DNA of 64,000 bases from contig OX457038.1 of assembly GCA_949752735.1 (NCBI GenBank), positions 61,498,520 through 61,562,519 of the forward strand, given 5' to 3'. The notes beneath the pieces are model-generated. The model was given only the letters and a program-made list of their open reading frames with translations, did no database searches and was not told the origin of the DNA. Made by a program: the position numbers and the translations under genes. Shown piece after piece: positions 46,643-59,828 of the stretch (positions are counted from its first letter, which is position 1; each line of letters opens with the position of its first letter). The DNA comes from Lumbricus terrestris. Lineage: Eukaryota; Annelida; Clitellata; Crassiclitellata; Lumbricidae.

Positions 46643-46972
46643 CAGCGGCGCCCGCAGGATTTTTTTCTTGTACGCACAGAAATTTTCGATGGAAAATTTT
46701 CGGTCGACGATGATTTTTTTTAGTCATCGACCAAAAATTTCCCAAAAACATACCTTTTCTATCCGCCGAAAAAACTGATGACCTTTTTTTTTTTTTAGTC
46801 ATCGACCAAAAATTTACCAAAAACATACCTTTTCTATCCGCCGCTGTACGCACTTACCTATTTGCGTACGTCTGCGGGCGCCGCTGCTGTACGCACTTGC
46901 GTAAGTGCGTACGCCTGCGGGCGCCGCTGCTGTACGCACTTGCGTAAGTGCGTACGCCTGCGGGCGCCGCTG
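46643..46972. mobile_element. hAT-type MITE, family 10, with amplified right terminus
   Basis: 330 bp. Perfect 16-bp terminal inverted repeat CAGCGGCGCCCGCAGG and perfect 8-bp target duplication CCATGGCC at 46635-46642 and 46973-46980. The right third repeats CTGCGGGCGCCGCTG three times, separated by TACGCACTTGCGTAAGTGCG-type spacers. The left part holds the TTTAGTCATCGACC / CTATCCGCC / TGATGACC module twice. Confidence 0.95.
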
Positions 46973-46980
46973 CCATGGCC

Positions 46981-48149
46981 CATGTGTGAAAAAAATAATC
47001 ACTGGAAATTTTTCTCATGCCAAAATATTTTCTTTGGATTTAAAATTTGCAGGTTTGTAAGTGGTGTATCTAAGGTAATGATCAATTAGTAGTATTTATG
47101 ACTGTCAGAATTATAGAAGGGCATCAGAGTTTTTTGTAGATAAATATTTTGCAAGGTTTCAGAATTATATTTGTTTTGTGTATGTAGTCTGGTGTGGGCC
47201 TCAGTTCTTTTGAAACTATATTCAGTAAAAAATTCATAGTGATAATAATAATTTTGTCAAATTCATGTCAGTATTGTGATGTTTTTTCCTCAGTCTGAAT
47301 AATCAAGATACTATTGCTCATGATGTGGCATGTTTGATTTTTTTAATCGGCCTGGTTTTGTTCATTAGCGGGAATTGATAACTTAATTGCAGAGTAAATT
47401 CAATGTTTGTGCCATGGGCGCCTGCACAATGCACATAGTGGCAAGAGGGGCATTTACTAATAATTAATCTTACAAAATTTCTTCACACTAAGGCACTAAT
47501 GATATTTTGATATGCATGTCAAACTCAGAAATTTACATTTAGGAACCTCTGTGGAAACTACCCATGTTCTTAACTTCCTGCTTTGCACTTTTCAAACTCT
47601 TGATAAAAATATTTAAATATTTAGTCATGACCATTGTGTTTTTGCGTCCTGCGATATCTGTGTGCACCCCTGGTTTGTGCTGAAATCGATATGACACGGG
47701 TCGAGATTGGCATGATAATGCGATGGGAATGTTCTAAATATTTCAACGCTATACAAACTGCACCTTTGTCTGTTAGAGGCATGATAAGGCGATGGGAATG
47801 TTCTAAATATTTCAACGCTACACAAACTGCACCTTTGTCTCTTAGAGGCCTGTTTTATTAAAGAATGACGACGATATTATATATTGTGTGTGTTGCAGGG
47901 TTCCCTATACTTCGATCAGTTCATTGCAAGATCTGAATACAATAAGTAGGCCTATGTACATTATCACTACTTTGATAATATTGTCTTTCTTGCAAGGTCT
48001 GATGTAGGCCTACTCACTGCAGGGATGATAGGTTGTCATAATTTGAAAAGAATTAAGTGTTCAGTCATTGTCGTGGTCACAGAAATCGATGGCTATCTGT
48101 TCCTGATTCAATTCTAGTCAAGTTTCTAGAATCTGGCAGATACTTTTTT
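46981..48149. other. No gene seen
   Basis: AT-rich spacer between the MITE and the SINE cluster. It holds the 69-bp tandem repeat listed separately. Confidence 0.5.
47709..47847. repeat. 69-bp tandem duplication
   Basis: Two units beginning GGCATGATAA and containing GATGGGAATGTTCTAAATAT, then AACTGCACCTTTGTCT; nearly identical. Confidence 0.95.
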
Positions 48150-48630
48150 ATTTTCTTGCATTTCCTATAGCGCCCCTTCAAGCTCACGACTCGGAGGCGC
48201 TCACGACTACAGTGCAGACACTGCATTGGACTTTCACGCCTAAGTGAACAAGCAATTGCAAGTGAAGGACTTTCTCTAGGTCCTGCGCAGCGGCTTGATT
48301 AATAATTTCCCTTTATTCAACAATCCAGTTGACAGACTGCAACCAGTTACAGTGTGCTATTACGCAGTTTTAACAATTCACAAGAACTCGGATCACGGAA
48401 GATAGGCCTATAAATCAACTACTAAGTACTAACAGAATAGACAGCCTGCAATACACAGCGCTTATATATCAGCCTACAAAGCACGTCCAACCTACAGGGC
48501 GCGAAATCGGAACCTCTCGCTTTCCATACCAGAGTGTTATCTAATGCACATCCGTGCTCCCTAAAGGTAGATTCGAACCTGGAACACTCCGGCTCCAAGG
48601 CACCGAACCCAACACTATCCCACGAGATAA
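48150..48630 (-). mobile_element. SINE family A copy interrupted by SINE family B
   Basis: Tail and body lie at about 48165-48292 (AGCGCCCCTTCAAGCTC, then GAGCAATTGC-like body), and the head at about 48571-48630 (GATTCGAACCTGGAACACTCC). In the uninterrupted copy at 51543 these parts are contiguous, so the 48293-48570 block is an insertion. Confidence 0.7.
48293..48570 (-). mobile_element. SINE family B, minus copy, inserted in SINE A
   Basis: Minus strand: a tRNA-like head (GGATGTGCATTAGATAACAC, GAAAGCGAGAGGTTCCG) and a 3' end GTCTGTCAACTGGATTGTTG, then AATAAAGGGAAATTATT. It matches the plus-strand copy at 48712. Confidence 0.7.
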
Positions 48631-48669
48631 TGTTCCCTCGGCTGTGCGTGGCCTCGCAGCTGCTGGAGG

Positions 48670-48711
48670 CAGGGCCGGATTAAGCCCTTGGGGGGGGGGC
48701 CGCCATACATC
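48670..48711. mobile_element. Truncated left end of a family 6 MITE
   Basis: CAGGGCCGGATTAAG followed by a poly-G run, as at 28601. There is no right end; SINE B begins immediately after. Confidence 0.6.
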
Positions 48712-48955
48712 TAAGGGGTAGCGCATTGGATAGCACATTGGCATTAGAGAGCGAGAGGAACCGAGCTCTAGCCCCGTAGGGCAAACGGGCATTAATTGTG
48801 TCTGCAGGTTATCTGTCCTGTTAGTAATTAAGATTTATAATGTCTTCTGTTATTTGCGTTCTTGGGAATTGTTTCAAATTCATAACTGTACAATGTAACC
48901 TGTTGCGGTCTGTCAACCGGATTGTTTCAATAAAGAAATATTATTGGTGCTTGTA
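48712..48955 (+). mobile_element. SINE family B, plus copy
   Basis: The head GGGTAGCGCATTGGATAGC, GAGAGCGAGAGGAACCGAGC and the 3' end GTCTGTCAACCGGATTGTTT then AATAAAGAAATATTATT match the inverted copy at 48293-48570. Confidence 0.7.
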
Positions 48956-49049
48956 TTCAAATTTCAAACACACTTCTCGGAATCTAATTTACTTACTTAC
49001 CGACTTTAAATAATTGGTCGCACTGCTTCGTGGCGCATGCTTCTTGCGT

Positions 49050-49112
49050 CATGCCAAATGCCAGTAACGGCCTCGGTTATTTTGGTTAGCGTAGAAACCG
49101 AGCGGAAAGAAG
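49050..49112 (+). promoter_or_regulatory. Candidate CNBP 5' noncoding exon
   Basis: A less AT-rich stretch ends CGGAAAGAAG followed by the donor GTAAAAGT at 49113. It could splice to the acceptor before 53957. Linked only by strand and position. Confidence 0.25.
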
Positions 49113-49689
49113 GTAAAAGTAGTTTTTATTTATGCAGCTCAATTGTTATTTCTGCTAAAGTGTGATGAATTTGTACAACTGTGCAGTAGGAGCAACATGC
49201 CGACTGAGACTATCTCACAGTTTGCAAGAGGTCATGTTAGGGTAGCGGTTGTAGAGGTCTGGTTTCTACTTGACCTGCTTGTTGTGAAACTCAGATTTCG
49301 GTTTGCCATATATAGCTGTGCGTGCGTGAAGCAGAGTTACGATGTTATTAGACGATAGCGGTCGTGAAAGGGACAAAACTGCATGACGACGGCTAAACTA
49401 TAGAATCGGGGACCGACGTGTTGGTTAGAGTCAGGTTAAGAGTCGTGAGGGTCGGTTAGGATCAGGTTAGGCGTCGTGAGGGTCGGTTACTTTAGGCTTA
49501 GGGTTAGTGTCGTCATTCGGTCCCCGATACCATAGTTACGCCGATTGTGATGTGATGTAATCTAACATGACAGGTGTAAAACGCTTCTCACGACAGAGTT
49601 AATAAAGAGAGTTTTCGAGCGGGAAAGAGATGCAGAATCCTGCAAAGAATTGCAGGGGGAGGGTCATTCCACATTGAGGGACCCACGAT

Positions 49690-50145
49690 ATTAGCAAAAG
49701 CCCGATTCTGAGTTAATGAAGTTTGTGACCGAGGTATAAACAGATCAAGGCAGTCAGCAGAACGAAGAGGGTGTGAAGATCGTGCATCAAGTCACAGATG
49801 TATTTAGGTGCTAAGCCCTGCAATAACTTAGTTACTAGCAGTGGAGCTTTGTATCTGATTCGCGCAGAGACTGGGAACCAGTGAAGGTCGTGAGTCATGC
49901 ATGTGGAGATGTGTGAGTATGGAGGAAATCTTGTGATAAGTCTAGTGGCAGCATTTAAGACAGATTGCAGAGATGACATGTGAACCTTAGGAAACCCAAT
50001 TATTAGGAAGTTACAATTGACAAGTTGTGAGGAGGTAAAGGCATGTATCATGGTCGTAAACAACTTGGAGGACACCAATTTCCTAATTGCCCTAAGTCGT
50101 CTCATATGGTAGCAATACAAGCGGGTCAGGAGAGGCCGGCAATTG
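49690..50145 (-). mobile_element. CR1/L2-type LINE RT fragment
   Basis: Minus-strand translation shows the thumb/C-terminal RT region (LQSVLNAATRLITRFP, LHWFPVSARIRYK, LLQGLAPKYICDL) with flanking stops. Confidence 0.75.
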
Positions 50146-50339
50146 GCCTTTGAAAAGCTTTTGTAACTGCTTGATTCTGAACCAGATCAATTGAGCATTT
50201 GAAGGATTAAGGTTAAGGGCTGTTCATATATTACATACACAGGGTGGGAGGGCTGTCAACAAAATGTAATTCTTAGTTTTGGCCCAGATATTGGCAAAAA
50301 ACCTAGGGGGTCTTTTTTGGCCCACACTGTATATTTTAT

Positions 50340-50870
50340 CATTCCTTCAAGAATGTCTACAGTGCATCTTCAAGTGGACCCCTCAGAGTATCTCTCCAGA
50401 CTTTCGCATGGCCAAAAAATAGTTTTGAGTTGAATAAAAATTGCCTCAGTAAGAGCCCCAGGAAGCAGGCGTAACTCTTGTGGCAGCCCATTACTGACCA
50501 CTGGACACACCATGTAAGGGGATTGATTCTGCATAGTTGCAGTTGTTGCAAATTTATGGAACCGAGAACACCCTTTCTGTGCAGAGTGAAGGGGCGATGA
50601 CCATGGATACCTGTGGAGCAATAAAGCTCTTGCAGGTAATCTGGGGCTTCGCCCAGCTGACATTACCAGACCAGTGATCCTAAACTCGATGCGCTGTTGT
50701 GAAGGAAGCCAGTGTAATATCCCCAGCATATGACTTGCAACAGCTTTTTAAAATCAATTTGAGTGACCTGGTTGCCGAGTTCCCGCAATTTACTTTCTCT
50801 ACCACTATTCCTGATATTGGTGTCGCACTTGATCAAGAACTGACCTTTGCCTGCCATATCCCTCATCTCT
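50340..50870 (-). mobile_element. CR1/L2-type LINE 3' fragment, second piece
   Basis: Minus strand: ILHWLPSQQRIEFRI and, further on, SNGLPQELR then IQLKTIFW, the same region as at 49690 but a distinct copy. Confidence 0.65.
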
Positions 50871-50879
50871 AATGATAAT

Positions 50880-51240
50880 AATAATAGTTCTAGTAATAAT
50901 AAGACGATGATTTATATAGCGCCGTAGCTCAGCTGAGACCGAAGGAAAGGGCGCTGTACAGAGGATCACATGTTACTGTCAATTATATGATTGTTTAACA
51001 CAAATAAGTCTTGAGTCTGGATTTAAATCCCCATTAGCGATGGCGCATTCGTCACATGGACTGTTCCATGCAGTGGGTCTGGACACAGAGAAAGAGCTTT
51101 CACCAAACCTCGTAGTTGACCATGGGACTTGTAGCAGACCCCTTGACAAGGATCTTAGCCTATTGTCTGCAACTCGAATGCAGAAATCAGAAATGTAATC
51201 TGGCATAAAGTTATGCATTCCTTTGTATATCATTAGGCAC
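50880..51240 (-). mobile_element. LINE 3' fragment with AGCGCC tail
   Basis: Minus strand: a C-terminal RT-like segment (FGESSFSVSRPTAWN), then ACAGCGCCC...GGCGCTATATAAATC and an ATTATT tail at about 50875-50900. Confidence 0.6.
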
Positions 51241-51542
51241 TGGGGACAAGCAACCAGTGCAGATTGTCAGGCAAGAGATCAGTTACATGATCGGGTGGTG
51301 TGCGACCATATACAGGGTGGGCAAAAAACCACCATACTTGTTTTTACCAATATCTTGAACAAAAGGAGGAATTTCGACATGAAATTTTACAGGCTTATAG
51401 ACAATTTATATTTACACATCATGGCCAGATTTCATTTAAATATTTAAAACAGAACAAAAGTTATATCACTTTTAGTGAGGCCACCCACAAACCTCTTTGT
51501 TCGTATGCAAATTGTTTATTGTTTGTTTGTATGTGCACTTGT

Positions 51543-51742
51543 TATAGCGCCCCTTCAATGCACACTACTCAGAGGCGATCCAGACTGCAGAGCAGACACT
51601 GCATCGGAGTTTCACGCCGAAGCGCTGAGCAATTGCGAATGAAGGAATTGCCCAAGGTCCCTACGCGGCGATTTGAGGTGGATTCGAACCTCAAACCTTC
51701 CGGCTTCAAGGCAGCGACGCCACCACTATGCTACCGTGCCCC
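51543..51742 (-). mobile_element. SINE family A, near-complete copy
   Basis: Minus strand: head GGCACGGTAGCATAGTGG (A-box) and GAGGTTCGAATCC (B-box), body with CAATTGCTCAGCG, and tail GATCGCCTCTGAGTAG then GAAGGGGCGCTATAAC. This is the best reference copy in the window. Confidence 0.8.
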
Positions 51743-52329
51743 ACTGTGCACTGGTGTGGTGCCCCACCTTGATTTAGCCCCTGCCTATCTGAGGGAGTTT
51801 TGCCACTCCATACAGGATATCCAGACCCACCTTTCCCTTTGCTCCTCTGCACAGGGTGCACTTGTCCCCTCTGTACTGATGTACTTCTCTCAGGTTGCAA
51901 CATGTATGCTTTCTCTGTTGCCAGTGTCACGTGACACAGTTTCTCCCATAAAAGTCTCCCCGGACACTTTATTTCGAAACAGATTCTTCCCGGCGGATCT
52001 GTTCCTGAATGAATTCGTCCCCCAATAAAGTCTCCCCGTTGAGCGTGAATTCGCTACGGTTGCATAAAATTTATAGATGAGCATACTGCACCGTTAATTT
52101 ACGCCACTAAATTATTTAACACGAACATATAAATACTTTGACAGCAGGAAATGTCTTCCAATACAGATTCTCATTTTCTCATATTTTGAGCCAGAGGGAG
52201 ACTTTTGTTTCAGGGGGAACTTTATATCGTGACACCGGCCCTGTGTTAAAAAAAATCGGCTACCTCCATACCTGCACCTTCTGCCAAGGGTTGCCTCTGA
52301 TAAATTCTATATTGCTATCGCTATCTTTA

Positions 52330-52412
52330 AACTGTCCTCTTTAGCCAAGGTTAGCTACACTCCTGAATTGTAACCTGAAGGGGCATTATGTAAATCCTAG
52401 TTATGAATGAAT
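52330..52412 (+). mobile_element. Degenerate family A / L2 tail
   Basis: GAAGGGGCATTATGTAAATC followed by a (GAAT)-type end; diverged. Confidence 0.5.
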
Positions 52413-52502
52413 AACTGGAGACATGACCGACCAAATTTAGGAATTTGTCCAATTTGGTGTACTGCGGAGCATTTTGTTTTAATAGTCTTTTAATAATAAT
52501 AG

Positions 52503-52507
<5 letters not shown>

Positions 52508-52571
<64 letters not shown>
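52508..52571. repeat. (AT)n microsatellite
   Basis: A pure TA run of about 64 bases. Confidence 0.97.
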
Positions 52572-52573
<2 letters not shown>

Positions 52574-52577
52574 CACC

Positions 52578-52985
52578 GTAAGTAAGTATTTTCTTTATTA
52601 CTCCACTTGCAAACGCACAATGGGACACAGAACATCATTATAATACATAGAAGTAATAATAGGTAATAAAAATATGCAAATTATAATCAAAAGTTAAATA
52701 TAATATAATTACTAAACTATCATCGACAAACAAGCTAACTATATAACATTCTGGTGATAAATCCCTTTGCAATCAACGAATCACAACGTGGTATTTCAAG
52801 ATTGTGTGATCGGGGTCTAAGGGAGTAACCAGTTACACGTTCAGGTGGAAGAAGATAATGGAGGACATGCCCGGGGTCACAGAGGATAGAAGAAAAGAGG
52901 GATACATCTGCCTTAGAACATAACATGTCAAAAGTAGGGGTGTTAGAGGGCAAAAAACCCTGTCTTATCAACTTTCTAATAATAG
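52578..52985 (-). mobile_element. (TTAC)n-tailed LINE, 3' end
   Basis: Minus strand: C-terminal ORF2-like segment SLFSSILCDPGHVLHYLLPP, then GYSLRPRSHN and KGFITRMLY, then a tail with TTACTTAC at 52577-52590. It shares the SLFSS/LLPP motifs with the fragment at 63760-63984. Confidence 0.7.
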
Positions 52986-53956
52986 CCGTAACATGGCCAT
53001 ACCTCTACAAGGGTGCCTAGTCGACATCAGAATTGCAAATGTGCAATTTTAGTTGCAGTACCTAGTCAAAAAATTTAAATATTGTGAGCCTTAGTTGGAA
53101 AATTAAATCCAAAGTAATTAAAAATTTTAATGCTGTATTCAAGCTTAAAAATACGACCTATTAACAATATTGCTTGTCAAATATTTTGTAAGTTTCCATC
53201 CATGAAACCAGCAATGCTGAATGAAACTGGTGAACAGACAACCTAATTTCTACCAACGTGTGTCCAAGTCTTTGAGATGAGCTTTTATAACAATTTATAA
53301 CAATAACTGATACATACTTTGCAATGAAAAAATTTCTTTTCTGTCAGACCCATCCACATGGGATTTTAGCAAGGTCTTTGCCCCTGGGACTTCCTGGTGG
53401 CACCAGTCAGTTTCCGGCGTCTTGCAAGGTTGCAAGGTGCAAATCATAATTCTAAAGGTACACACTAAAATCCCGCAGCCCAATCAAAAAACTGTTTGGG
53501 CTTGTCACAGAAGGCAACTAGAAGGAGGAGCAGATTGTTCAATCATTGGATGGTTTGGGTAGTAGTGGCCTACTGGACACACTCCTAATTGTAAATGAAT
53601 CTGTTCATAATCCCAATTGCATTGTTGTTTTCTCTTATTTTTCATTGCTTTTAATTAATTTCAATAGTCAAGTAGGGCCTGGTGAATGTGTTTTAAGTCT
53701 ACTTGTTCAGACAAGTCGTAAGAAACTATAGATCACTATCAAGTGCACTAATTTAATTAAATGTAAATATAGACATAAGCGACTAGTGATTCAAGTACAG
53801 AATGTTCATTTCTGAAGGGTATTATGGAAAATATTTTCGAAAATAATTTCAAGTAATTTTTAAATAGTTTTGAAAAGTATTCTAGTTTGTCATTTCAAAA
53901 ATACTTTTGAAAAGTATATTGAATCACTGATCATTTGCCTTGATATTATTTTGTAG
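52986..53956. other. CNBP upstream region, no coding exon seen
   Basis: AT-rich spacer. Near 53940-53956 a TATTTTGTAG acceptor-like site precedes the CNBP start region. Confidence 0.5.
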
Positions 53957-53960
53957 TTGT

Positions 53961-53985
53961 ATGTGCCTAAGGCGTACGGCATATC

Positions 53986-53993
<8 letters not shown>
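53961..53993 (+). other. Upstream ORF overlapping the CNBP start
   Basis: ATG at 53961 opens ten codons and a TGA ending at 53993, overlapping the CNBP ATG (53986) by 8 bases in another frame. Whether it is in the mRNA depends on use of the acceptor at 53956. Confidence 0.5.
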
Positions 53994-55722
<1,729 letters not shown>

Positions 55723-56415
55723 TCTCAAGTCATTTGGCCTTCATGAGTGTTTGTAACAGCCCGTGCCAGTGTCCAAGAGTGAATGACGAATAAGCAGCAG
55801 AGAAATTGTCACAAGTTAAAATTTGTGTAGAGGTTACTAAAAATTGCGCTTACAATGCTAGTTGCTTGCAATGAGACTGATCTGGCCGAAAGATGACCTG
55901 TGTGGGAGAAAGCAGCTTTTTGCTGGTCTTTGTTTGCCAGCAGCTGTGTTTTAGTCGCTGTGTGCAGAACCTTTGATTTTAATGGTGTATTCAGGTATTC
56001 CATGTTTTTGCATTTCATCTACATCTATACTTTGCAATTTAAACAAATTCGGATGCATGGTGAACATTTTGTCTTTCAGAATGAGGTTTAAGAGAGATGC
56101 TTTAAGAATTTCTGCAACTTCGCATTTTACAAATTTTTTACTAATTGTGATTGAATGTAGTTTGTTTCTACTTTCATCGAACATAAAATTATTTTCCCGA
56201 GGTGTGTGTAACATTTTGTGCAGGATGCATTTACATGTGGCATTCTTGGCATGGTAATCAGACTGGACAGTGTGTGGAACTGTTTGCTTGCACATAACAG
56301 TCCTGCTAAAGCCATTAGAGCGTGCTTATGAGACAGGTTTTTGTTAACTGGTCGGTAGTGCAGGCAGATAAAAATTATTTAGTGTGGTTAAAAAGTACCA
56401 GTGCTGTAGAAGAAA

Positions 56416-56421
56416 AATAAA
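56416..56421 (+). other. CNBP poly(A) signal
   Basis: AATAAA about 690 bases after the CNBP stop, in line with a normal 3' UTR from 55723. Confidence 0.55.
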
Positions 56422-57407
56422 AAGTTACCGACAGCTGTTTGTTTAATATTTGACATACACAGAATTTTGATGCTGCACAGATCTATACAAAACAGACAAA
56501 AATAATGTCAATACTGGTTTTAACACTAAAGCCTATAGTAATTACATTAATGGAGTTGAAATACGTGTATTCAAAGTTACGTTTGTTTCACTTGGCAGGG
56601 CACACAAGGTTCTAAAATCATTCCATCTAACATTAGATCGGTCCCTTCACTAACCAGAGATCCAGCCATGGGTATTACTGGTTAGCTACCTTCCCATTTC
56701 TTTGTCTTAGCATACAAGGGTAGGTGGCCAGTTTCTCTGTTGACGAGTCTTTACGTGCACAGCTACTCCTTGTAGCCAAGTGGGAGAGGGTGCAGGTGGA
56801 GCGAAATCTAAAGCAAGCATATGCCTTAGTCGAGATTTTAGCCCTTGCCTCTCACTAAAGTCCAGCAAGCAACCACTAGGCTAACCACTAGGCTATCGTG
56901 CACATCTATAACAGACATGGCCAGTTTCGTATGACCAGCAGATGCAGGTCTTTAGTCTAGACAACCTGGTGACCTTTTGTGCTTATCGTATGTCTAGTAT
57001 TAACAATAATACTGCTAAAATGTTTATAATTCATTCATTCCTCTTGACACAATTTGTTTAAACAATGCTAGGCACATGTTATCAGTCCCAAATCCATTAT
57101 CACCTCGACAACAATGGAAAGTAAACCGAGGTCTACACCACGACGTGACAAGACATTGAACTCTGCATCAAAGTCTGATAATTATAATTGTAGAAATTCA
57201 TCCCTACAAAAGAACTAGACAAACCTAACCCATTGTGCATTCTACTGCACAACCAGCACACAAACCGAGCACCTAAAACCTATAACCTTGAAGTAGTATT
57301 TACAAGTTGAAGTACTTAGCTGTCTAGAAAAGTGAATTCGGTTTGTGACTTTGAGTAAAAAGCTGAACAGAGGTTTGCAGACCCTGTCTATATCGTCAAT
57401 GATAGAT
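56422..57407. other. Intergenic, convergent CNBP and BTB-ZF ends
   Basis: Contains the tRNA-like SINE piece at 56760-56905 and probably the 3' UTR of the minus-strand zinc-finger gene next to 57407. No other gene seen. Confidence 0.45.
56760..56905 (-). mobile_element. tRNA-derived SINE-like fragment
   Basis: Minus strand: GCACGATAGCCTAGTGGTTAG (A-box-like) with the CCTAGTGGTT part duplicated, then a body unlike families A and B. Confidence 0.4.
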
Positions 57408-59793
57408 TTATACTGATGATAGGTTTATATCAAAACCAGTGTAAACCGGAAATGTCGGTTGCAAATCCGCTGCTGTATGCTCATCAACATACATTGGATA
57501 GAGGGGCACATGCGAGACGGGCAACTGATTGTTCAAAAGTGTCGTAGGCACAGGCTCACACTCTTTCTCCTCGGACATAAGCTTCTCCCTCATATGCAGC
57601 TTGTTGTGTCTACTCAGATGTGAACTGTATGTGAAAGCTTTGTGACATGTCTTACACTGGTATGGCCGATCGCCTGAGTGAATCCGAGCGTGGCCGTGCA
57701 GGTTTGAGCTGTACTTGAAGCCCTTTCCACAGACCTGGCATACAAATGGGCGCTGGTCCTTATGGATGCGCTGGTGTTTCGTCATGTCACCGTTCGTGAA
57801 GAAGCGTTTCTTACAGATTTCACATTCAAACGCCTTGATTCCAATGTGAATTTTAAGATGGTTGTACAGCTGAGCGTATGTCATAAACATCTTGCCGCAA
57901 GTGTCGCAGACGAACTGCTTCTCGCCAAGATGGATCTTCTCGTGTTCTTTGACAGCGCAGATCTGCAGGAAGCTCTTGTCACAGTGGGTGCACTTGTACG
58001 GGCGCTCGCCTGTGTGTATTCGTCGGTGTGTTTTAAGGTTTGAGCTTCCTAAGAAGCCTTTACCACAGACGTCACACATAAATGGCTTGATACCATCGTG
58101 CCATTTCTGGTGGCTCTTCAGGTATGAAAGACACTTGAAGCTCTTGTCGCATTTCTTGCACTGGAAAGTCTTCTTTGCCAAGTGAACCAACTCGTGTCGC
58201 TTCAAGGTTTCCAAGAGGGCAAAACGTTTTCCGCAGACATGACAGACATGCGGCAGAATGCCGGTGTGCGTTCCGTTGTGCTCTTCAAGTTCTGTTGATG
58301 TGTGGAAGCCTTTATTACAGATGGCACATGACACTGGCCAGACGTCGGTGTGTGTTATCTCGTGCTTCAGTAGATGCGCCCTACGCATGAATGACCTGCT
58401 GCACTTCTGACATTGAAATCGATGTTCGCGGTTATGTGTTGTTGCATGCCTTTTGAGCTGGGCTTCTCCAGCAAAGCTTTTCTGACATATGTTGCAAACA
58501 AACGAGCAATCCGTGCCATGAATGTCTTCGTGAATACCAACCTCGTCCTTTGTTGCAATGCCGTTGCCACATGCAACGTTGGATTCACTGCAGTTCATCA
58601 CGTAGTGTCGGCGAAGGTGAGAGCCCTGTGTGAAGACCTTGTGACATAGCACGCACACGTATGGCTTCATTGTCGTATGCGACCTCAGGTGATCTAGTAG
58701 GTGAGCCTTGCGTGTGAAAGACTTTGAGCATAGCTGACACTGAGCACTGTGTGTGGTTCTTGTTTTCGAAGACCTTGTTCTGCCACCATTTCGTCGTTGC
58801 CTTGCAGATGGCTTCAAGCTTGCACTGTACCCAGATTCTAGCGCAGTCCAACTTTGTTCTACAGCTTCTGTTTTGACTACAACGTCTTTCACATCAGTCA
58901 ACTCGCCTGCATTCCTAGCGACAACATTCTTGCACTTAATGCCTGTTGTTTTAATTGTCTCTACAGGTTTTGTTAAAACAACAGTTTTCTGTGGAAGTTT
59001 CATTCGACCCTTTCTCTCATTCGGAATTTGCTCAGTGACATCATCTTTATCAGCAGAGGAACCATCTTCTAAGGTTTTCTCAGAATCTGTGCATGACTCT
59101 GGTCCGGTGTTTGTACCTCCTGGATCCAAGCCTGGCATCGTATGAGCTTGCCAGAACAGCGCAATCTCCTTTGAAAGCGTCATCTCAACATTGGGCGAAT
59201 CGATGATAGAGTTTTCCAAGTGATCATCCGACTTTCGTTTTCCTCCTATTGGAAAATACAGCAGTGAACTATCAGTGATTGAGCTGAACTAAATCAAGTG
59301 TAGCTTCAGCTTACACCCAACTGATGGCAATAATACACAAGCAGTTATTCTACTGTGGCTTTATGTACGAGTTCATTGGTCAGCTTACTAGACTGGACAT
59401 CCCAAAGTTGGCAATTGATTTCTTATTCACATCAATGGTAAATGTTATGTTATGTTTTCATTTAAAGTTAGCTAACACACCCCAGAGGGTGCAACACAAA
59501 ACTTATATGGGACCACCCATATATTACATAAATTTGCCAAAAAAATTATTTTCATATCCCTCCCTGTTGTAGCACATTGTGTGGACTGTGTATCCTATGT
59601 GTACATACAACTTAGCTTCTCCACCCATTTTACATAAGTTAATTAGCCAAGGTCATCTACCGTATAAAACATTTATTTTACCATAGGCTGTATATACAGT
59701 ACATAATAAAAGCACTTGGCTTTTATACAATGTGACTAAATGCCATCGAACGACTATAGAACACAAAGTTATAAATAGGCCCATGTGGATACT

Positions 59794-59828
<35 letters not shown>

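Noticed and set aside
50220..50340. GGGCTGTTCATATATTAC as a MITE left end
   Set aside because: No inverted partner or target duplication could be found nearby.
57762..59145. Plus-strand open frames inside the zinc-finger exon
   Set aside because: Antisense shadows of the repeated finger codons.
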